Assembly: GCA_964441735.1 (NCBI GenBank)
Contig: CAYTVB010000021.1
Coordinates: 1-31,391 of the forward strand
DNA from: JASMTM01 sp964441735
GTDB taxonomy: Bacteria > Thermotogota > Thermotogae > Petrotogales > Kosmotogaceae
Reading direction: 5' to 3'
DNA length: 31,391 nt
Shown here: in pieces, positions 1 through 8,849 of the stretch
Position numbering within the stretch: the first letter of the stretch is position 1
How the letters are laid out: each line of letters opens with the position of its first letter
Translations under genes and position numbers: made by a program
The notes under the pieces: generated by a model
Told to the model about the DNA's origin: nothing
Seen by the model: the letters and a program-made list of their open reading frames with translations, nothing else
The model's database searches: none

Positions 1-1580
1 ATTCCGGGAACATCGTCTAGCTTTGAACGTCTTAATCGTTTTTCTCTAAGTACTCTATGATAATAAACAGCAAACCTATGAGCTTCATTTCTGACAGATA
101 TTAAAAGCCTTTTTACAGGATTATCATCGGGAAGTATTACCCTCCCTCTCTCATCTGGAAAAACAATTTCTTCTTTTTCCTTAGCAATTCCAACCAGTTC
201 ACAGTCAAGATCCATCTCTTTAAGAGCTTTTTTTGCAGCAACCAGTTGAGGTTTTCCTCCATCGATGAAAAGTAAATCGGGTAACCTGTGTTTTGAATAC
301 CGCCGTTTTATAACAATTTCAATGGCCTGAAAATCATTGGGCTTTTCAAGCTGTGATATTCGATAACGTCTATAACCATCTTTATACGGTCTACCTTTAT
401 CATACACAACAACGGATGCCACAGTATACTGACCCTGAGTATGAGAGATGTCAATACCGTCGATTGTTTCGGGTATTTTTCTCAATCCCAGGAGCTCTTT
501 TGCCTGTTTTATTGTTTTGGCTGCGTTTAGACGAAATCCAATCTCATCTTCGATATTTTCATATGCAACGGATATTAACAGCCTTTCCCTTTCGTTGCGG
601 GGAGGTCCTATATATTCGAACTGTTCTTCAAATTCTTTTTGGGTCTTAGTATTTAATGTATCGGTAATGACCGTCCCGGGAATTTCCTTTTTTCCAGAAA
701 AGTAAAACTGGGTAATAAAATCAGATATTTGTTCACCTGGAAATTCAAAACTCAATTTACCAAGCAGCATACCACCTCTGATTCTTAGAACAGCAATATA
801 TCCGCTTGAGTGGGTAATTATATCTGCATTATAATTCTGTGGAACATCAACAGTCTGTTTTTCGTAGAGTTCGTCAAATAAACTCAACACATCTCTTATT
901 TCCTTTGCTTCCTCAAACTGAAGAAGATCTGAAAGCTTGTACATACGATTTTCAAGCTTTTTTCTGACCTTTGATGTTTCCCCATTCAGAAAATTACGTA
1001 ATTCATCAAGATTTTTATGATATTCATCAACAGTTATCTTGCCCGCACATGGAGCTGAACACATTTTCAAATGATAAAGAAAACATTCTCTTTTTACCCT
1101 TGATAGATCGTAGGAACATGTTCTTATTTTGAAAACTCGCTGAAGAAGCTCAATTAATTTACGTACAAGTTTTACATTTGTGTATGGTCCGTAGTATTCT
1201 CCAGCGTTTGATTTCCTCAGCCTTGTTATTTCAATGTTTGGGAATTCGTCTTCCGATATCCTAATATACGGATAATGATGCGAATCTGTGAGCAATACGT
1301 TATATTTTGGTTTGTGTTTGTAAATGAGATTTGCTTCAAGAAACATTGCTTCTCTTTCAGAAGGAACAACTATAAAATCAATAGTTTTAGTGTTTAGGTA
1401 AATCTCTTTTATTTTGTCATTTCTTGACAGAGTGGATTTTCTAAAATATGAAGAAACGCGGCTTCGAAGCCGTTTTGCTTTACCTATGTATATTATGTTG
1501 TCCTCTGAATTCTTAAATATGTACACCCCGGGTTTCTGAGGCAGGGCTTTAATTCTTTCTCTTATTTCTTTTTGAGTCAT
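1..1580 (-). CDS. uvrC: UvrABC system protein C (partial, C-terminus beyond left edge)
   Basis: Excinuclease subunit that makes both incisions around UvrA/UvrB-recognised DNA damage. I translated 526 codons by hand from ATG 1580; a TGA directly upstream in frame makes this the earliest possible start. The GIY-YIG nuclease domain is at about residues 14-95 (GVYIF at 18-22, YIGKAK at 31-36). Four cysteines at 155, 166, 174 and 178 match the iron-sulfur cluster spacing known in UvrC. A UVR helical domain lies near residue 200. The RNase H-like 5'-incision domain follows (DGIDISHTQG, FIDGGKPQL, NEAHRFA). The frame leaves the window at DDVPG, the beginning of the helix-hairpin-helix domain, so only the end is missing. 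Its start overlaps the DUF501 gene by 32 bases and has no clear Shine-Dalgarno, which suggests translational coupling. Confidence 0.97.
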   Translation of the reverse strand, partial: MTQKEIRERIKALPQKPGVYIFKNSEDNIIYIGKAKRLRSRVSSYFRKSTLSRNDKIKEIYLNTKTIDFIVVPSEREAMFLEANLIYKHKPKYNVLLTDSHHYPYIRISEDEFPNIEITRLRKSNAGEYYGPYTNVKLVRKLIELLQRVFKIRTCSYDLSRVKRECFLYHLKMCSAPCAGKITVDEYHKNLDELRNFLNGETSKVRKKLENRMYKLSDLLQFEEAKEIRDVLSLFDELYEKQTVDVPQNYNADIITHSSGYIAVLRIRGGMLLGKLSFEFPGEQISDFITQFYFSGKKEIPGTVITDTLNTKTQKEFEEQFEYIGPPRNERERLLISVAYENIEDEIGFRLNAAKTIKQAKELLGLRKIPETIDGIDISHTQGQYTVASVVVYDKGRPYKDGYRRYRISQLEKPNDFQAIEIVIKRRYSKHRLPDLLFIDGGKPQLVAAKKALKEMDLDCELVGIAKEKEEIVFPDERGRVILPDDNPVKRLLISVRNEAHRFAVYYHRVLREKRLRRSKLDDVPG

Positions 1581-2100
1581 TTTTCATCAACTTTTCACAA
1601 ATGATATTGTTCTCGGGACAATTTACCACATCTATCGATTCCCACAATAATCTTCCCACAGGATTTTCAATACCTCCAAGGTAATTTGCTAACTGAAGGT
1701 GAAGACATTTGACAGTAAGAAGTTTTTTGGTTCCTCCAATACCTTTTATAATCATATCTTTTTTTATCCATAAAGGTGTATCTTCCTGTAACAATTTGTT
1801 TCGCAACTTCTGAGTTGATTTATGTGCCTCTAAGAATTTCTTTTTCATTTTTTCATCCCTGGCGAGTTTTTCTTCAAAATATTTTATCATTCCCTTTTCT
1901 TCCATTGTGGAAACATTTTTGCTAAGCAAGGGGCAGGTTAGCCAGAATACGGTGGGAAAAGGTTTATTGTTTTTTAGAAGAGAACTTCTAATGACCTGAG
2001 GATAACCCCAGTTGCATTTCTTTATAATTGAAAAACTATTGTCTATCTTTCTTTTTAGTTGAAGCTCAATTATTTCTTTTTCAAAGCGAACCCTATCCAT
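1549..2100 (-). CDS. DUF501 domain protein
   Basis: A 183-residue cytoplasmic protein of unknown biochemical function, recognised as DUF501 from the block GYPQVIRSSL followed by PFPTVFWLTCPLL and a nearby TMEEKGMI. This is the usual pattern of a small substrate-like pocket with an invariant Cys. No membrane segment or signal peptide is visible. The start at 2100 follows a good AGGAGAAAGGTGA ribosome site and overlaps the end of prmA by 31 bases; its own end overlaps uvrC. The three genes therefore form one translationally coupled unit. I cannot assign a reaction. The Cys in WLTCP is the obvious candidate functional residue. Confidence 0.85.
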   Translation of the reverse strand: MDRVRFEKEIIELQLKRKIDNSFSIIKKCNWGYPQVIRSSLLKNNKPFPTVFWLTCPLLSKNVSTMEEKGMIKYFEEKLARDEKMKKKFLEAHKSTQKLRNKLLQEDTPLWIKKDMIIKGIGGTKKLLTVKCLHLQLANYLGGIENPVGRLLWESIDVVNCPENNIICEKLMKNDSKRNKRKN

Positions 2101-2888
2101 TCACCTTTCTCCTTTAATTCAATTATTTTGTAAGGGGATTCATCCTGCACAAACAAGTGTTGTTGATCTTTGAGTATTCCGGAAATCACAAATATGCTGC
2201 TGCCAGTCATGAGTTTCGATACATCCTTGTAAAAATTCAGTAGCGGGTCAGCAATCATATTTAATGCTATTAGATCGAAGAATTTGCCTTCTTCTATACC
2301 ACTGAGAAAACTTGAATAAATAATATCAATGTTTACATTATTTATCCAGGCAGTTTCTTCGCATTTAGAAAGAGCTAACCCGTCGTTATCCAAAGCCAGA
2401 GAATGATCTGCTCCCAGTTTCATTGCAAGTGCTGAAAGAATTCCTGTACCTGCACCTATGTCAAGGAATCTGTCATTCTTTTTTAGATACTTACCTATAA
2501 ACTCAGCGCATATTTTTGTTGTTTCGTGTAGCCCTGTTCCAAAACTCACTCCGGGTATTATTCCTATTTTCTTTACAGAATAAATCTTTTTAGGTTTTTT
2601 TAGTGGTATAATTTTCATTCCTTCAATGAGCTCAAAGGGTTTTAGATTCTTTCTCCAGTTGTTAGTCCATAATTTGGTATTCTCGGTTTCTAAGAATTTA
2701 AGCGACTTATCTGATAAAAATGCAGGAATACTTTCTCCTTTTCTTATATAGACATGAGCTATCCAGTTATTGTTGTCATCAGACTGAAAAAAGATATCAT
2801 TAAATCCCTGAATATAACATTTTTCCTGTATTAAATCAATTTCAGATTGAGCTACTTTAAATATGAAATGAAGGTAATCATTTCTCAT
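2070..2888 (-). CDS. prmA: Ribosomal protein L11 methyltransferase
   Basis: A SAM-dependent methyltransferase predicted to trimethylate ribosomal protein L11. The first 100 residues match the substrate-recognition part of PrmA. The signature FGTGLHETT lies at residues 116-124, the SAM-binding loop DIGAGTG at 143-149, an acidic residue at the end of beta 2 (D167), and the NPPY-like motif as LNMIADPLL at 209-217. Its length of 272 is normal for PrmA. The ATG at 2888 sits about 5 bases after GGGGTGA. It is the first gene of the leftward prmA-DUF501-uvrC unit and diverges from gatA. Confidence 0.95.
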   Translation of the reverse strand: MRNDYLHFIFKVAQSEIDLIQEKCYIQGFNDIFFQSDDNNNWIAHVYIRKGESIPAFLSDKSLKFLETENTKLWTNNWRKNLKPFELIEGMKIIPLKKPKKIYSVKKIGIIPGVSFGTGLHETTKICAEFIGKYLKKNDRFLDIGAGTGILSALAMKLGADHSLALDNDGLALSKCEETAWINNVNIDIIYSSFLSGIEEGKFFDLIALNMIADPLLNFYKDVSKLMTGSSIFVISGILKDQQHLFVQDESPYKIIELKEKGEWIGFALKKK

Positions 2889-2904
2889 ATATTCACCCCA
2901 ATAT

Positions 2905-2935
2905 ATTATACAGTGATGATAAAAGTAGATGTAAA
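2905..2935 (-). promoter_or_regulatory. Predicted promoter of prmA
   Basis: On the minus strand a perfect TATAAT (2910-2905) is preceded 19 bases upstream by TTTACA (2935-2930). The spacer is longer than ideal. Transcription would begin only about 10 bases before the prmA ATG, just inside or next to the GGGGTGA ribosome site, giving a very short leader. Confidence 0.5.
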
Positions 2936-2953
2936 AAATCCCCTTCTGGTAAG

Positions 2954-2962
2954 TGTTAGAAT
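2954..2962 (+). promoter_or_regulatory. Predicted extended -10 promoter of gatA
   Basis: TGTTAGAAT at this position matches an extended -10 element (TGnTATAAT) with one mismatch. No convincing -35 is present. It would start transcription near 2969, about 20 bases before the gatA TTG start, and drive the long rightward gene run. Confidence 0.45.
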
Positions 2963-2990
2963 AATATATAAGAAGGTGGAGGTGATTTCT

Positions 2991-4415
2991 TTGAATCCAG
3001 ACTATTTAGATGCAGGAGTTAATGAAATAAAAGCGTTGAATTTTCGAGAACAGAGAGACATTTACAAATATTATTTAAAGAGGATAAAGGAACATAATAA
3101 GAAGCTTAATGCTTTTATTACAGTAAATGAGGATGCAGAAAATATTGGTATTCCAATTGCCATAAAAGATAATATAAATGTTAAAGGAATGAAGACTACC
3201 TGCGCAAGCCGAATTCTTGAGAATTATTATTCTTCTTACGATGCTACGGTTATTAAAAAGCTAAGGGAAAATGGTTTCGCTTTTTTAGGAAAAACCAATC
3301 TTGATGAGTTTGCCATGGGGTCGTCAACTGAGTTCTCAATATTTGATTCGACAAAAAATCCCTGGGACAGAGAAAGAATTACTGGTGGAAGCAGTGGAGG
3401 AAGTGCTGCTGCAGTTGCGGGAGGTCTTTCACCTTTTGCTCTTGGAAGTGATACAGGTGGTTCTGTAAGGCAGCCGGCCAGTTTATGTGGAGTGGTAGGT
3501 TTTAAGCCAACATACGGACTGGTGTCAAGATATGGACTGGTTGCTTTCTCGTCTTCACTGGACCAGATTGGACCAATTACGAGATCTGTTGAAGATGCTT
3601 TTGAAATTTTTAAGTTAATTTCCGGTAACGATTCCTTTGATGCAACTACGGTAAAAAGTGATAGAGAATATCCAGATTACATCGATGAATGTAATATTAG
3701 CCAATATAAATTTTGTGTACCTGAAGAATTCATGAATGCTTCTAATCTTGAAAATGAAGTAAAAGAAGACTTTTTAGATATAGTCGAAGTATTGAGGGAA
3801 AAAGGTGCCAGAGTAGAATTTGTGAGTATTCCATTAATAGATTATGTGGTTGCAGCATACTATTTAATTGCGCCTGGTGAAGCCAGTTCAAATTTGTCAA
3901 GATATGACGGCATAAAATATGGCAGAAGAGAACCTGGAAAGGATTTTCAGAAAATAATCAATGAAAGCAGAGATAAAGGATTTGGACCTGAAGTCAAACG
4001 AAGGATACTTCTAGGAACCTTTACATTAAGTGCCGGTTATTATGAAGCCTATTACAATAGAGCGTTAAAAGTGAGAAGAAAATTTTCAAAAGAAATCAGG
4101 CAAATTTTCAAAGACTACGATTTTATTTTGAATCCAACTTCGCCAGCAGTTGCTCCAAAGATTGGTGAAATCCACGAACCACTAACATACTATCTTATGG
4201 ATTTGTTTACCATACCTGCAAACCTTACAGGTACACCTGCCATTTCGATTCCCGTTACCAGGAATAGTAAATTGCCGGTTGGGTTGCATTTAATGGGGAA
4301 AAGATTTTCAGATGTATCTTTGTTAAAAACAGCTAAGGCGATAGAAAAAATATCTCCTGCCTATGACAACGGAAAGTGTACATTAAAAGGTGAATGGAGT
4401 GAAAAACATGTATAA
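2991..4415 (+). CDS. gatA: Asp-tRNA(Asn)/Glu-tRNA(Gln) amidotransferase subunit A
   Basis: The glutaminase subunit of GatCAB, which supplies ammonia to convert Glu-tRNA(Gln) and/or Asp-tRNA(Asn) to the correct amide form. The amidase-signature triad is intact: Lys59 (PIAIKDN), cis-Ser134 (TGGSSGGS) and nucleophile Ser158 (GSDTGGS), with the 75- and 24-residue spacings expected for GatA. I chose TTG 2991 rather than the upstream ATG at 2847. GGAGGTGA lies 8 bases before the TTG, the protein then has normal length (474), and the extra 48 residues look non-coding. It overlaps gatB by 8 bases. A gatC gene is not adjacent and is not seen in the window. Confidence 0.96.
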   Translation: MNPDYLDAGVNEIKALNFREQRDIYKYYLKRIKEHNKKLNAFITVNEDAENIGIPIAIKDNINVKGMKTTCASRILENYYSSYDATVIKKLRENGFAFLGKTNLDEFAMGSSTEFSIFDSTKNPWDRERITGGSSGGSAAAVAGGLSPFALGSDTGGSVRQPASLCGVVGFKPTYGLVSRYGLVAFSSSLDQIGPITRSVEDAFEIFKLISGNDSFDATTVKSDREYPDYIDECNISQYKFCVPEEFMNASNLENEVKEDFLDIVEVLREKGARVEFVSIPLIDYVVAAYYLIAPGEASSNLSRYDGIKYGRREPGKDFQKIINESRDKGFGPEVKRRILLGTFTLSAGYYEAYYNRALKVRRKFSKEIRQIFKDYDFILNPTSPAVAPKIGEIHEPLTYYLMDLFTIPANLTGTPAISIPVTRNSKLPVGLHLMGKRFSDVSLLKTAKAIEKISPAYDNGKCTLKGEWSEKHV

Positions 4416-5862
4416 GACCAAAATTGGACTGGAAATACATGCACAATTGATGACGAAAACCAAAGCATTTTGCAATTGTCCGGCAGATGTTTTTGAATTA
4501 GAACCCAATACGGCTATTTGTCCGGTTTGTACCGGTCAGCCTGGAGCTCTTCCTGTACTAAATGAAAGGGTAGTAGAATATGCTTTGAAAGCAGCACTTG
4601 CTCTTAATTGCAAAATTAATTTGCGTTCCACATTTGATCGAAAAAATTATTTCTACCCTGATTTGCCTAAAGGCTATCAGATAACCCAGTATTTCACACC
4701 AATAGCTGTTAATGGTCATCTTGAGATTTATGACAATGATAACAAAAAAAAGGTAAGAATTAGACGAATTCACATAGAAGAAGATGCTGGAAAGCTTATT
4801 CATCAAGGATCTTCATCAATTTCTGGTGCTTCTACCAGTTTGGTCGACCTTAATAGATGTGGGGTGCCTCTTATTGAAATTGTTACCGAACCCGATATTG
4901 ATTCCCCATCCAGTGCCAGACAATTTATAGAAATGTTAAGAGATACCTTAAGGTATCTTGAGATTTGCTCAGGGGATATGGAAAAAGGAGCTTTAAGATG
5001 TGATGCCAATATATCAATTTTTTCAGGAGATGGAAAGCATTCTTCCAACGTTGTAGAGGTAAAAAATATCAATTCCTTTAAATTTGTGGAAAAGGCACTA
5101 GAATTTGAAAAAGAAAGGATCTCTAATTCACTTGAGGAAGGAAACAATGTTCCGCATGAAACTCGTACCTGGGATGTTTCTACAAAAACCACCATATCCA
5201 TGCGATCAAAAGAAGAAGAAAATGATTACAGATATTTTCCAGAACCCGATCTTCTCCCTTTGGTTATTGAGGAATCATTTATTGAAAAAGTGAATAAACA
5301 GTTACCAGAATTACCATGGGAAAAAGAAAAGAGATTTATTGAGCAATATGGATTACCAGCGTATGACGCTGGAGTTCTTGCGAAGGAAAGATCTATGGCT
5401 GAGTTTTTTGAGTCTGTAGTTAAGAAAACGAACAAACCCAAGGAAACATCAAACTGGATCATGACGGAATATCTTAGAGAGATAAAAGAGCTGGATAAAG
5501 ATATAGGGGAGCTTGATTTTGGTCCAGATAGCTTTAAGGATCTGTTTGATCTTATGGATTCTGGTAAAATTTCACAAAAAATCGCGAAGGATGTTTTTTC
5601 TGAAGCCCTTCGCTCTGGCAAGATGCCATCAAAAATAGTTGATGAAAAGGGACTTGAGCAAATAAGTGATGAAGATACAATCAAAAAAATTCTTAAGGAT
5701 GCTATGGAAGAAAATCCAAAGGCAGTAAAACAATATAGAGATGGTAAAAAGGGAGTACTTGGTTATTTTATAGGTGCGGTAATGAAAAAAACCAGAGGAA
5801 AAGCCAATCCTGAACTTGTAAATGAAATTGCGAGGAGGCTTCTTGAAAGTGAAGAAGATTAA
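4408..5862 (+). CDS. gatB: Asp-tRNA(Asn)/Glu-tRNA(Gln) amidotransferase subunit B
   Basis: The tRNA-binding and kinase subunit of GatCAB, which activates the misacylated Glu or Asp and receives ammonia from GatA. The N-terminus KIGLEIHAQL, the zinc-type cysteines in CNCPAD and CPVC, YFYPDLPKGYQITQY, and EEDAGKLIHQ are classic GatB motifs. The C-terminal tail domain (YqeY-like, ending KANPELVNEIARRLLES) is complete. In-frame GTG codons exist at 4390 and 4399, but ATG 4408 has GGAG 7 to 8 bases upstream and gives the usual family N-terminus, so I prefer it (484 residues). It overlaps the gatA stop by 8 bases, consistent with coupled synthesis of the complex. Confidence 0.96.
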   Translation: MYKTKIGLEIHAQLMTKTKAFCNCPADVFELEPNTAICPVCTGQPGALPVLNERVVEYALKAALALNCKINLRSTFDRKNYFYPDLPKGYQITQYFTPIAVNGHLEIYDNDNKKKVRIRRIHIEEDAGKLIHQGSSSISGASTSLVDLNRCGVPLIEIVTEPDIDSPSSARQFIEMLRDTLRYLEICSGDMEKGALRCDANISIFSGDGKHSSNVVEVKNINSFKFVEKALEFEKERISNSLEEGNNVPHETRTWDVSTKTTISMRSKEEENDYRYFPEPDLLPLVIEESFIEKVNKQLPELPWEKEKRFIEQYGLPAYDAGVLAKERSMAEFFESVVKKTNKPKETSNWIMTEYLREIKELDKDIGELDFGPDSFKDLFDLMDSGKISQKIAKDVFSEALRSGKMPSKIVDEKGLEQISDEDTIKKILKDAMEENPKAVKQYRDGKKGVLGYFIGAVMKKTRGKANPELVNEIARRLLESEED

Positions 5863-6688
5863 TTTATTATTTTTCTTAATATTTTTTATTACCATGACAG
5901 TCAGTATTTTTTCTATGCCAGTTTCAAATCTAAACTACTATACAACAGATAACTGGTCAGTAAATTTCAGAATTCCCTTTACAGATAATCTGGGTATTGA
6001 TATGAGTCTGAACAAAGATCAACCCTATCTTGGTGTAGTATTATTCAACTCATGGGAAGAGTTTTCTGAAGGATTTATTAAGATGAAACAAAGAGATGGA
6101 TCTTTTCTATTGAGTGCATCAGTGGGGATGGATAAAGGCATCCTATTTGCAAGATACGTTTCCACATCGTACCAGCTTCCATTTTATTACCATACAAACA
6201 GCGAGATACTTCTCACAACCAGTGCGGAGTATAGAATATTAAATAAAACCCAGTTTAGAATGGGACTCGGTGAATTAACATTGGGAGGTAACATTCTCAA
6301 TCTTTCATCCAGAGAATATGCATATAGAGAATATTCAGCCTACAGCAAAATTAAGGCATGGAATGAGGTATTCCGGTTCAAAGCTTCTGGCAATACAGTT
6401 TTAGCAAGCATTGATTTAAAGACCGAAGGTTCTCTCGGTGAATTTGGATTTGGGCCAGGATTATCGGTAAGATATAAACCTTTTGTAATAGGCATATGTG
6501 CAAACGCTGTTCAAATAATCAGATTAGATCCTTCAAATATTGTGATATCGGGATATCTGAGCGCAAGTTTAGAAGGAATAGTCTTTCAGATTTCAGGTTG
6601 GACATTGGGTAGCAAAGACCAAATATTATTTGGGATAGAGTCTACTGATTTGAATGATTTTAACGCCTTTGTAAGGCTCTCTTTTTGA
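5849..6688 (+). CDS. Predicted secreted protein, possible outer-membrane (toga) beta-barrel
   Basis: I do not recognise a named family. The N-terminus is a clear signal peptide: KK followed by a hydrophobic stretch (LLFFLIFFITMTVSIFS) and a likely cleavage near residue 25. The rest has no helical membrane segment but many short alternating polar/hydrophobic stretches rich in Tyr, Phe, Gly and Ser. It ends NAFVRLSF, that is, with an alternating last strand and terminal Phe, as is common in outer-membrane barrels. GTG 5849 lies 10 bases after AGGAGG; TTG 5843 (4-base spacing) is an alternative. The gene begins inside the end of gatB. Codon use resembles its neighbours. The barrel assignment is inference. 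Confidence 0.75.
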   Translation: MKKINLLFFLIFFITMTVSIFSMPVSNLNYYTTDNWSVNFRIPFTDNLGIDMSLNKDQPYLGVVLFNSWEEFSEGFIKMKQRDGSFLLSASVGMDKGILFARYVSTSYQLPFYYHTNSEILLTTSAEYRILNKTQFRMGLGELTLGGNILNLSSREYAYREYSAYSKIKAWNEVFRFKASGNTVLASIDLKTEGSLGEFGFGPGLSVRYKPFVIGICANAVQIIRLDPSNIVISGYLSASLEGIVFQISGWTLGSKDQILFGIESTDLNDFNAFVRLSF

Positions 6689-6722
6689 AGTCTTATTTGA
6701 CTGATGAGTAAAAAGTGGTTCT

Positions 6723-7892
6723 ATGAAAAATGACCATTTGAATGAATTGTTAGGTATATATTTTCATATACCCTTTTGCAAAAGAAAATGTGACTATTGC
6801 GATTTCACAACAGTTCGATATGACAAAGAAAATCTGGAGGATTACAAAAACTACATTTTGCAGGAATTTGAATTATACGACAATATTTTGAAGAGCCTCG
6901 ACAAAAAGCGTGTGACTGTATACTTTGGAGGAGGTTCACCATCTTTATTTCCTGCTCATTACATTGAGGAAATAATCGAGAGTATTCATAAAAGATTTTT
7001 TAATCTTATAGAAATTACCCTTGAAACAAATCCCTGGGAGATAACAAATGAACATCTTAAAGAATGGAAGAGAATAGGAATTAACAGATTAAGTGTGGGT
7101 GTACAGACATTAAACAGGGATATTTTGAGAAATGTTGGAAGAGAATCTCCCGAAAACACAGTAAAGAGATTGCAGAAAGCACGACAGTTCTTTGAAAATC
7201 TTAATCTGGATTTTATACTCTGCTTGCCTGGAGAATCAAAGGAATCTATTGAGGCTAACATTGAGTTGATAAAGCTAATTAGTCCTGACCATATTTCTTA
7301 CTATTTATTTGATAAGGATCATAATACACCTTTGATGAGAAAGTATAACAATGCTATCATTAAGTTGCCGGATGATAATCTTTGTGAGAATTGGCATGAA
7401 TATATATTATCCGCATTGAAAAACCTGAATTACAGACATTATGAAGTATCATCGTGGTCTATCAAAGGAAAAGAATGTTTACACAACTTGAACTACTGGA
7501 TAAACGGGTATTATATTGGTTGTGGTATTTCAGCAGGTGGCCATGTAAATAATGTGAGATATGTCAATCATACAGAAATTAATCAATATAAAGAAAAATT
7601 AGATGACGAGCAATTTCCACATAAATTTAGACAGGAAAATACTTTTTTTGAAGAATTCATTGAGACCATATTCATGGGTTTAAGATTGCAGGAAGGCATA
7701 GATATCAGTAGTTACTTAAATAATAGCGAGATAAGAAAATATCTGGAAAGGCTCATCAATAAAAACAACAAACTAATTGAATTTAAAAACAATAAACTCA
7801 AATTAACGAAAAAGGGATTTGATTTATCCAGGAGTGTTTTTGAAAGTATTATCTCAACCAAGGAGGAGATGAACGATGTTTTCAGGTCATGA
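6723..7892 (+). CDS. hemW: HemW-like radical SAM protein (heme chaperone family)
   Basis: A radical SAM protein of the HemN/HemW superfamily, 389 residues. The cluster motif is Cys19-x3-Cys23-x2-Cys26 followed by Asp-Phe. HemW has Phe at this point, whereas true coproporphyrinogen dehydrogenase (HemN) has a fourth Cys, so HemW is the better call. FGGGSPSLF, the ETNP strand and SVGVQTLN are further family motifs, and the C-terminal HemN_C-like domain is present. HemW proteins bind heme rather than oxidise coproporphyrinogen. Whether this organism makes heme is unknown from this window. The ribosome site before ATG 6723 is weak. The end overlaps the next gene by 17 bases. Confidence 0.88.
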   Translation: MKNDHLNELLGIYFHIPFCKRKCDYCDFTTVRYDKENLEDYKNYILQEFELYDNILKSLDKKRVTVYFGGGSPSLFPAHYIEEIIESIHKRFFNLIEITLETNPWEITNEHLKEWKRIGINRLSVGVQTLNRDILRNVGRESPENTVKRLQKARQFFENLNLDFILCLPGESKESIEANIELIKLISPDHISYYLFDKDHNTPLMRKYNNAIIKLPDDNLCENWHEYILSALKNLNYRHYEVSSWSIKGKECLHNLNYWINGYYIGCGISAGGHVNNVRYVNHTEINQYKEKLDDEQFPHKFRQENTFFEEFIETIFMGLRLQEGIDISSYLNNSEIRKYLERLINKNNKLIEFKNNKLKLTKKGFDLSRSVFESIISTKEEMNDVFRS

Positions 7893-8337
7893 GATACTTG
7901 AGATTGCAGTAAATATTGAAGTTGAAGGTGAAAAATTCTATAGAACCATTTCGAAGGACATGGAAGATTCAGCTGCTAGAAACACCTTTGATTACTTGGC
8001 AAATCAGGAGCAGAAACATATAGAGACATTTAAGTCGCTTCTTAAACGTTTTGACGAAGAGACTAAAGAACTTGTAAACTGGGATGAAGCAACGGAATAT
8101 CTAAAAGCATTGAGTTCACACAAGGTATTTCCAGATGCGAATGCATTACTCGAAGAATTCAGAGGGAGTACTTCAGAAGAGATAATTGAGTACGCACTTG
8201 ACAGAGAGAAAGATAGCATCATTTTTTATTATGAAATAATCGAGATGATTGATGACACGGATATTAAGACAGCTGTACGTAAGATAATTAGTGAGGAAAA
8301 GAGTCACGTAGCTACTTTAAAGGAGTTTATTGAATAA
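7876..8337 (+). CDS. Ferritin-like (rubrerythrin-type) diiron domain protein
   Basis: A 153-residue protein forming a four-helix ferritin-like fold. The iron-ligand pattern is visible as EVEGEKFY in helix 1, EQKH in helix 2, ALDREKDS in helix 3 and EEKSH in helix 4, the usual COG1633/rubrerythrin arrangement. There is no rubredoxin domain, so it is not a complete rubrerythrin. Likely roles are iron binding or peroxide handling in an anaerobe, but the substrate cannot be read from sequence. ATG 7876 has a strong AAGGAGGAGATG site and lies inside the end of hemW, suggesting joint translation. The stop is overlapped by the TTG start of the dCMP deaminase. Confidence 0.88.
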   Translation: MFSGHEILEIAVNIEVEGEKFYRTISKDMEDSAARNTFDYLANQEQKHIETFKSLLKRFDEETKELVNWDEATEYLKALSSHKVFPDANALLEEFRGSTSEEIIEYALDREKDSIIFYYEIIEMIDDTDIKTAVRKIISEEKSHVATLKEFIE

Positions 8338-8848
8338 CGTGCGAAGTGATGCAATCCGCGATTTCTTGAAAAATTTTGATTACAAAAAAGGCAGTTCATC
8401 TCTTAACTGGGATGATTATTTTATGAAGCTGGCTCATATTATAAAGGAACGATCGAGCTGTATTCACAGAAAAGTAGGAGCGGTGCTTGTAAGAGAGAAC
8501 CGCATTCTCTGCACAGGATATAATCAACCTCCATCGGGATTTCCTCACTGTGATGAAACAGAATGCATAAGGGATGCACTGGAGATAACGTCAGGAGAAA
8601 GTCAGGAAATATGCTATGCAGCCCATGCTGAACAGAATGCCATAGCGCAAGCAGCGAAGTTTGGGATTTCTACAAGAGATTCAACCATATATATTACCCA
8701 TAAACCATGTTCTATTTGCGCAAGGATACTTATTAATGCCGGCATAAACAGGGTGGTTTATGGTGAAGAATATCCTGATCCACTTACTGAGTTTTTGTTT
8801 GAAAAAACAGGAGTAAAAATGGAATTATATAGTAAAACAGGAGGTTAG
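8330..8848 (+). CDS. dCMP deaminase (ComEB-type)
   Basis: A zinc-dependent deaminase, most likely converting dCMP to dUMP for thymidylate synthesis. The cytidine-deaminase motif His99-Ala-Glu101 and the PCSIC motif (Cys127, Cys130) supply the zinc ligands and proton shuttle. The block GYNQPPSGFPHCDE, with Cys74 and Cys79 nearby, is typical of the ComEB/dCMP deaminase group rather than cytidine or tRNA adenosine deaminases. TTG 8330 has AAGGAG only 4 bases upstream. GTG 8339 is an alternative that would shorten the protein by three residues. The start overlaps the ferritin-like gene's stop. Confidence 0.9.
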   Translation: MNNVRSDAIRDFLKNFDYKKGSSSLNWDDYFMKLAHIIKERSSCIHRKVGAVLVRENRILCTGYNQPPSGFPHCDETECIRDALEITSGESQEICYAAHAEQNAIAQAAKFGISTRDSTIYITHKPCSICARILINAGINRVVYGEEYPDPLTEFLFEKTGVKMELYSKTGG

Positions 8849-8849
8849 T

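Noticed and set aside
353..705. Two overlapping plus-strand frames inside uvrC
   Set aside because: They are antisense to a clear UvrC reading frame and have no ribosome sites or family features.
2847..2990. N-terminal extension of gatA by 48 codons
   Set aside because: It covers the divergent promoter region and part of prmA; the strong ribosome site fits TTG 2991.
5226..5684. A 152-codon minus-strand frame opposite gatB
   Set aside because: Serine-rich antisense shadow of a well-conserved gene; no start signals.
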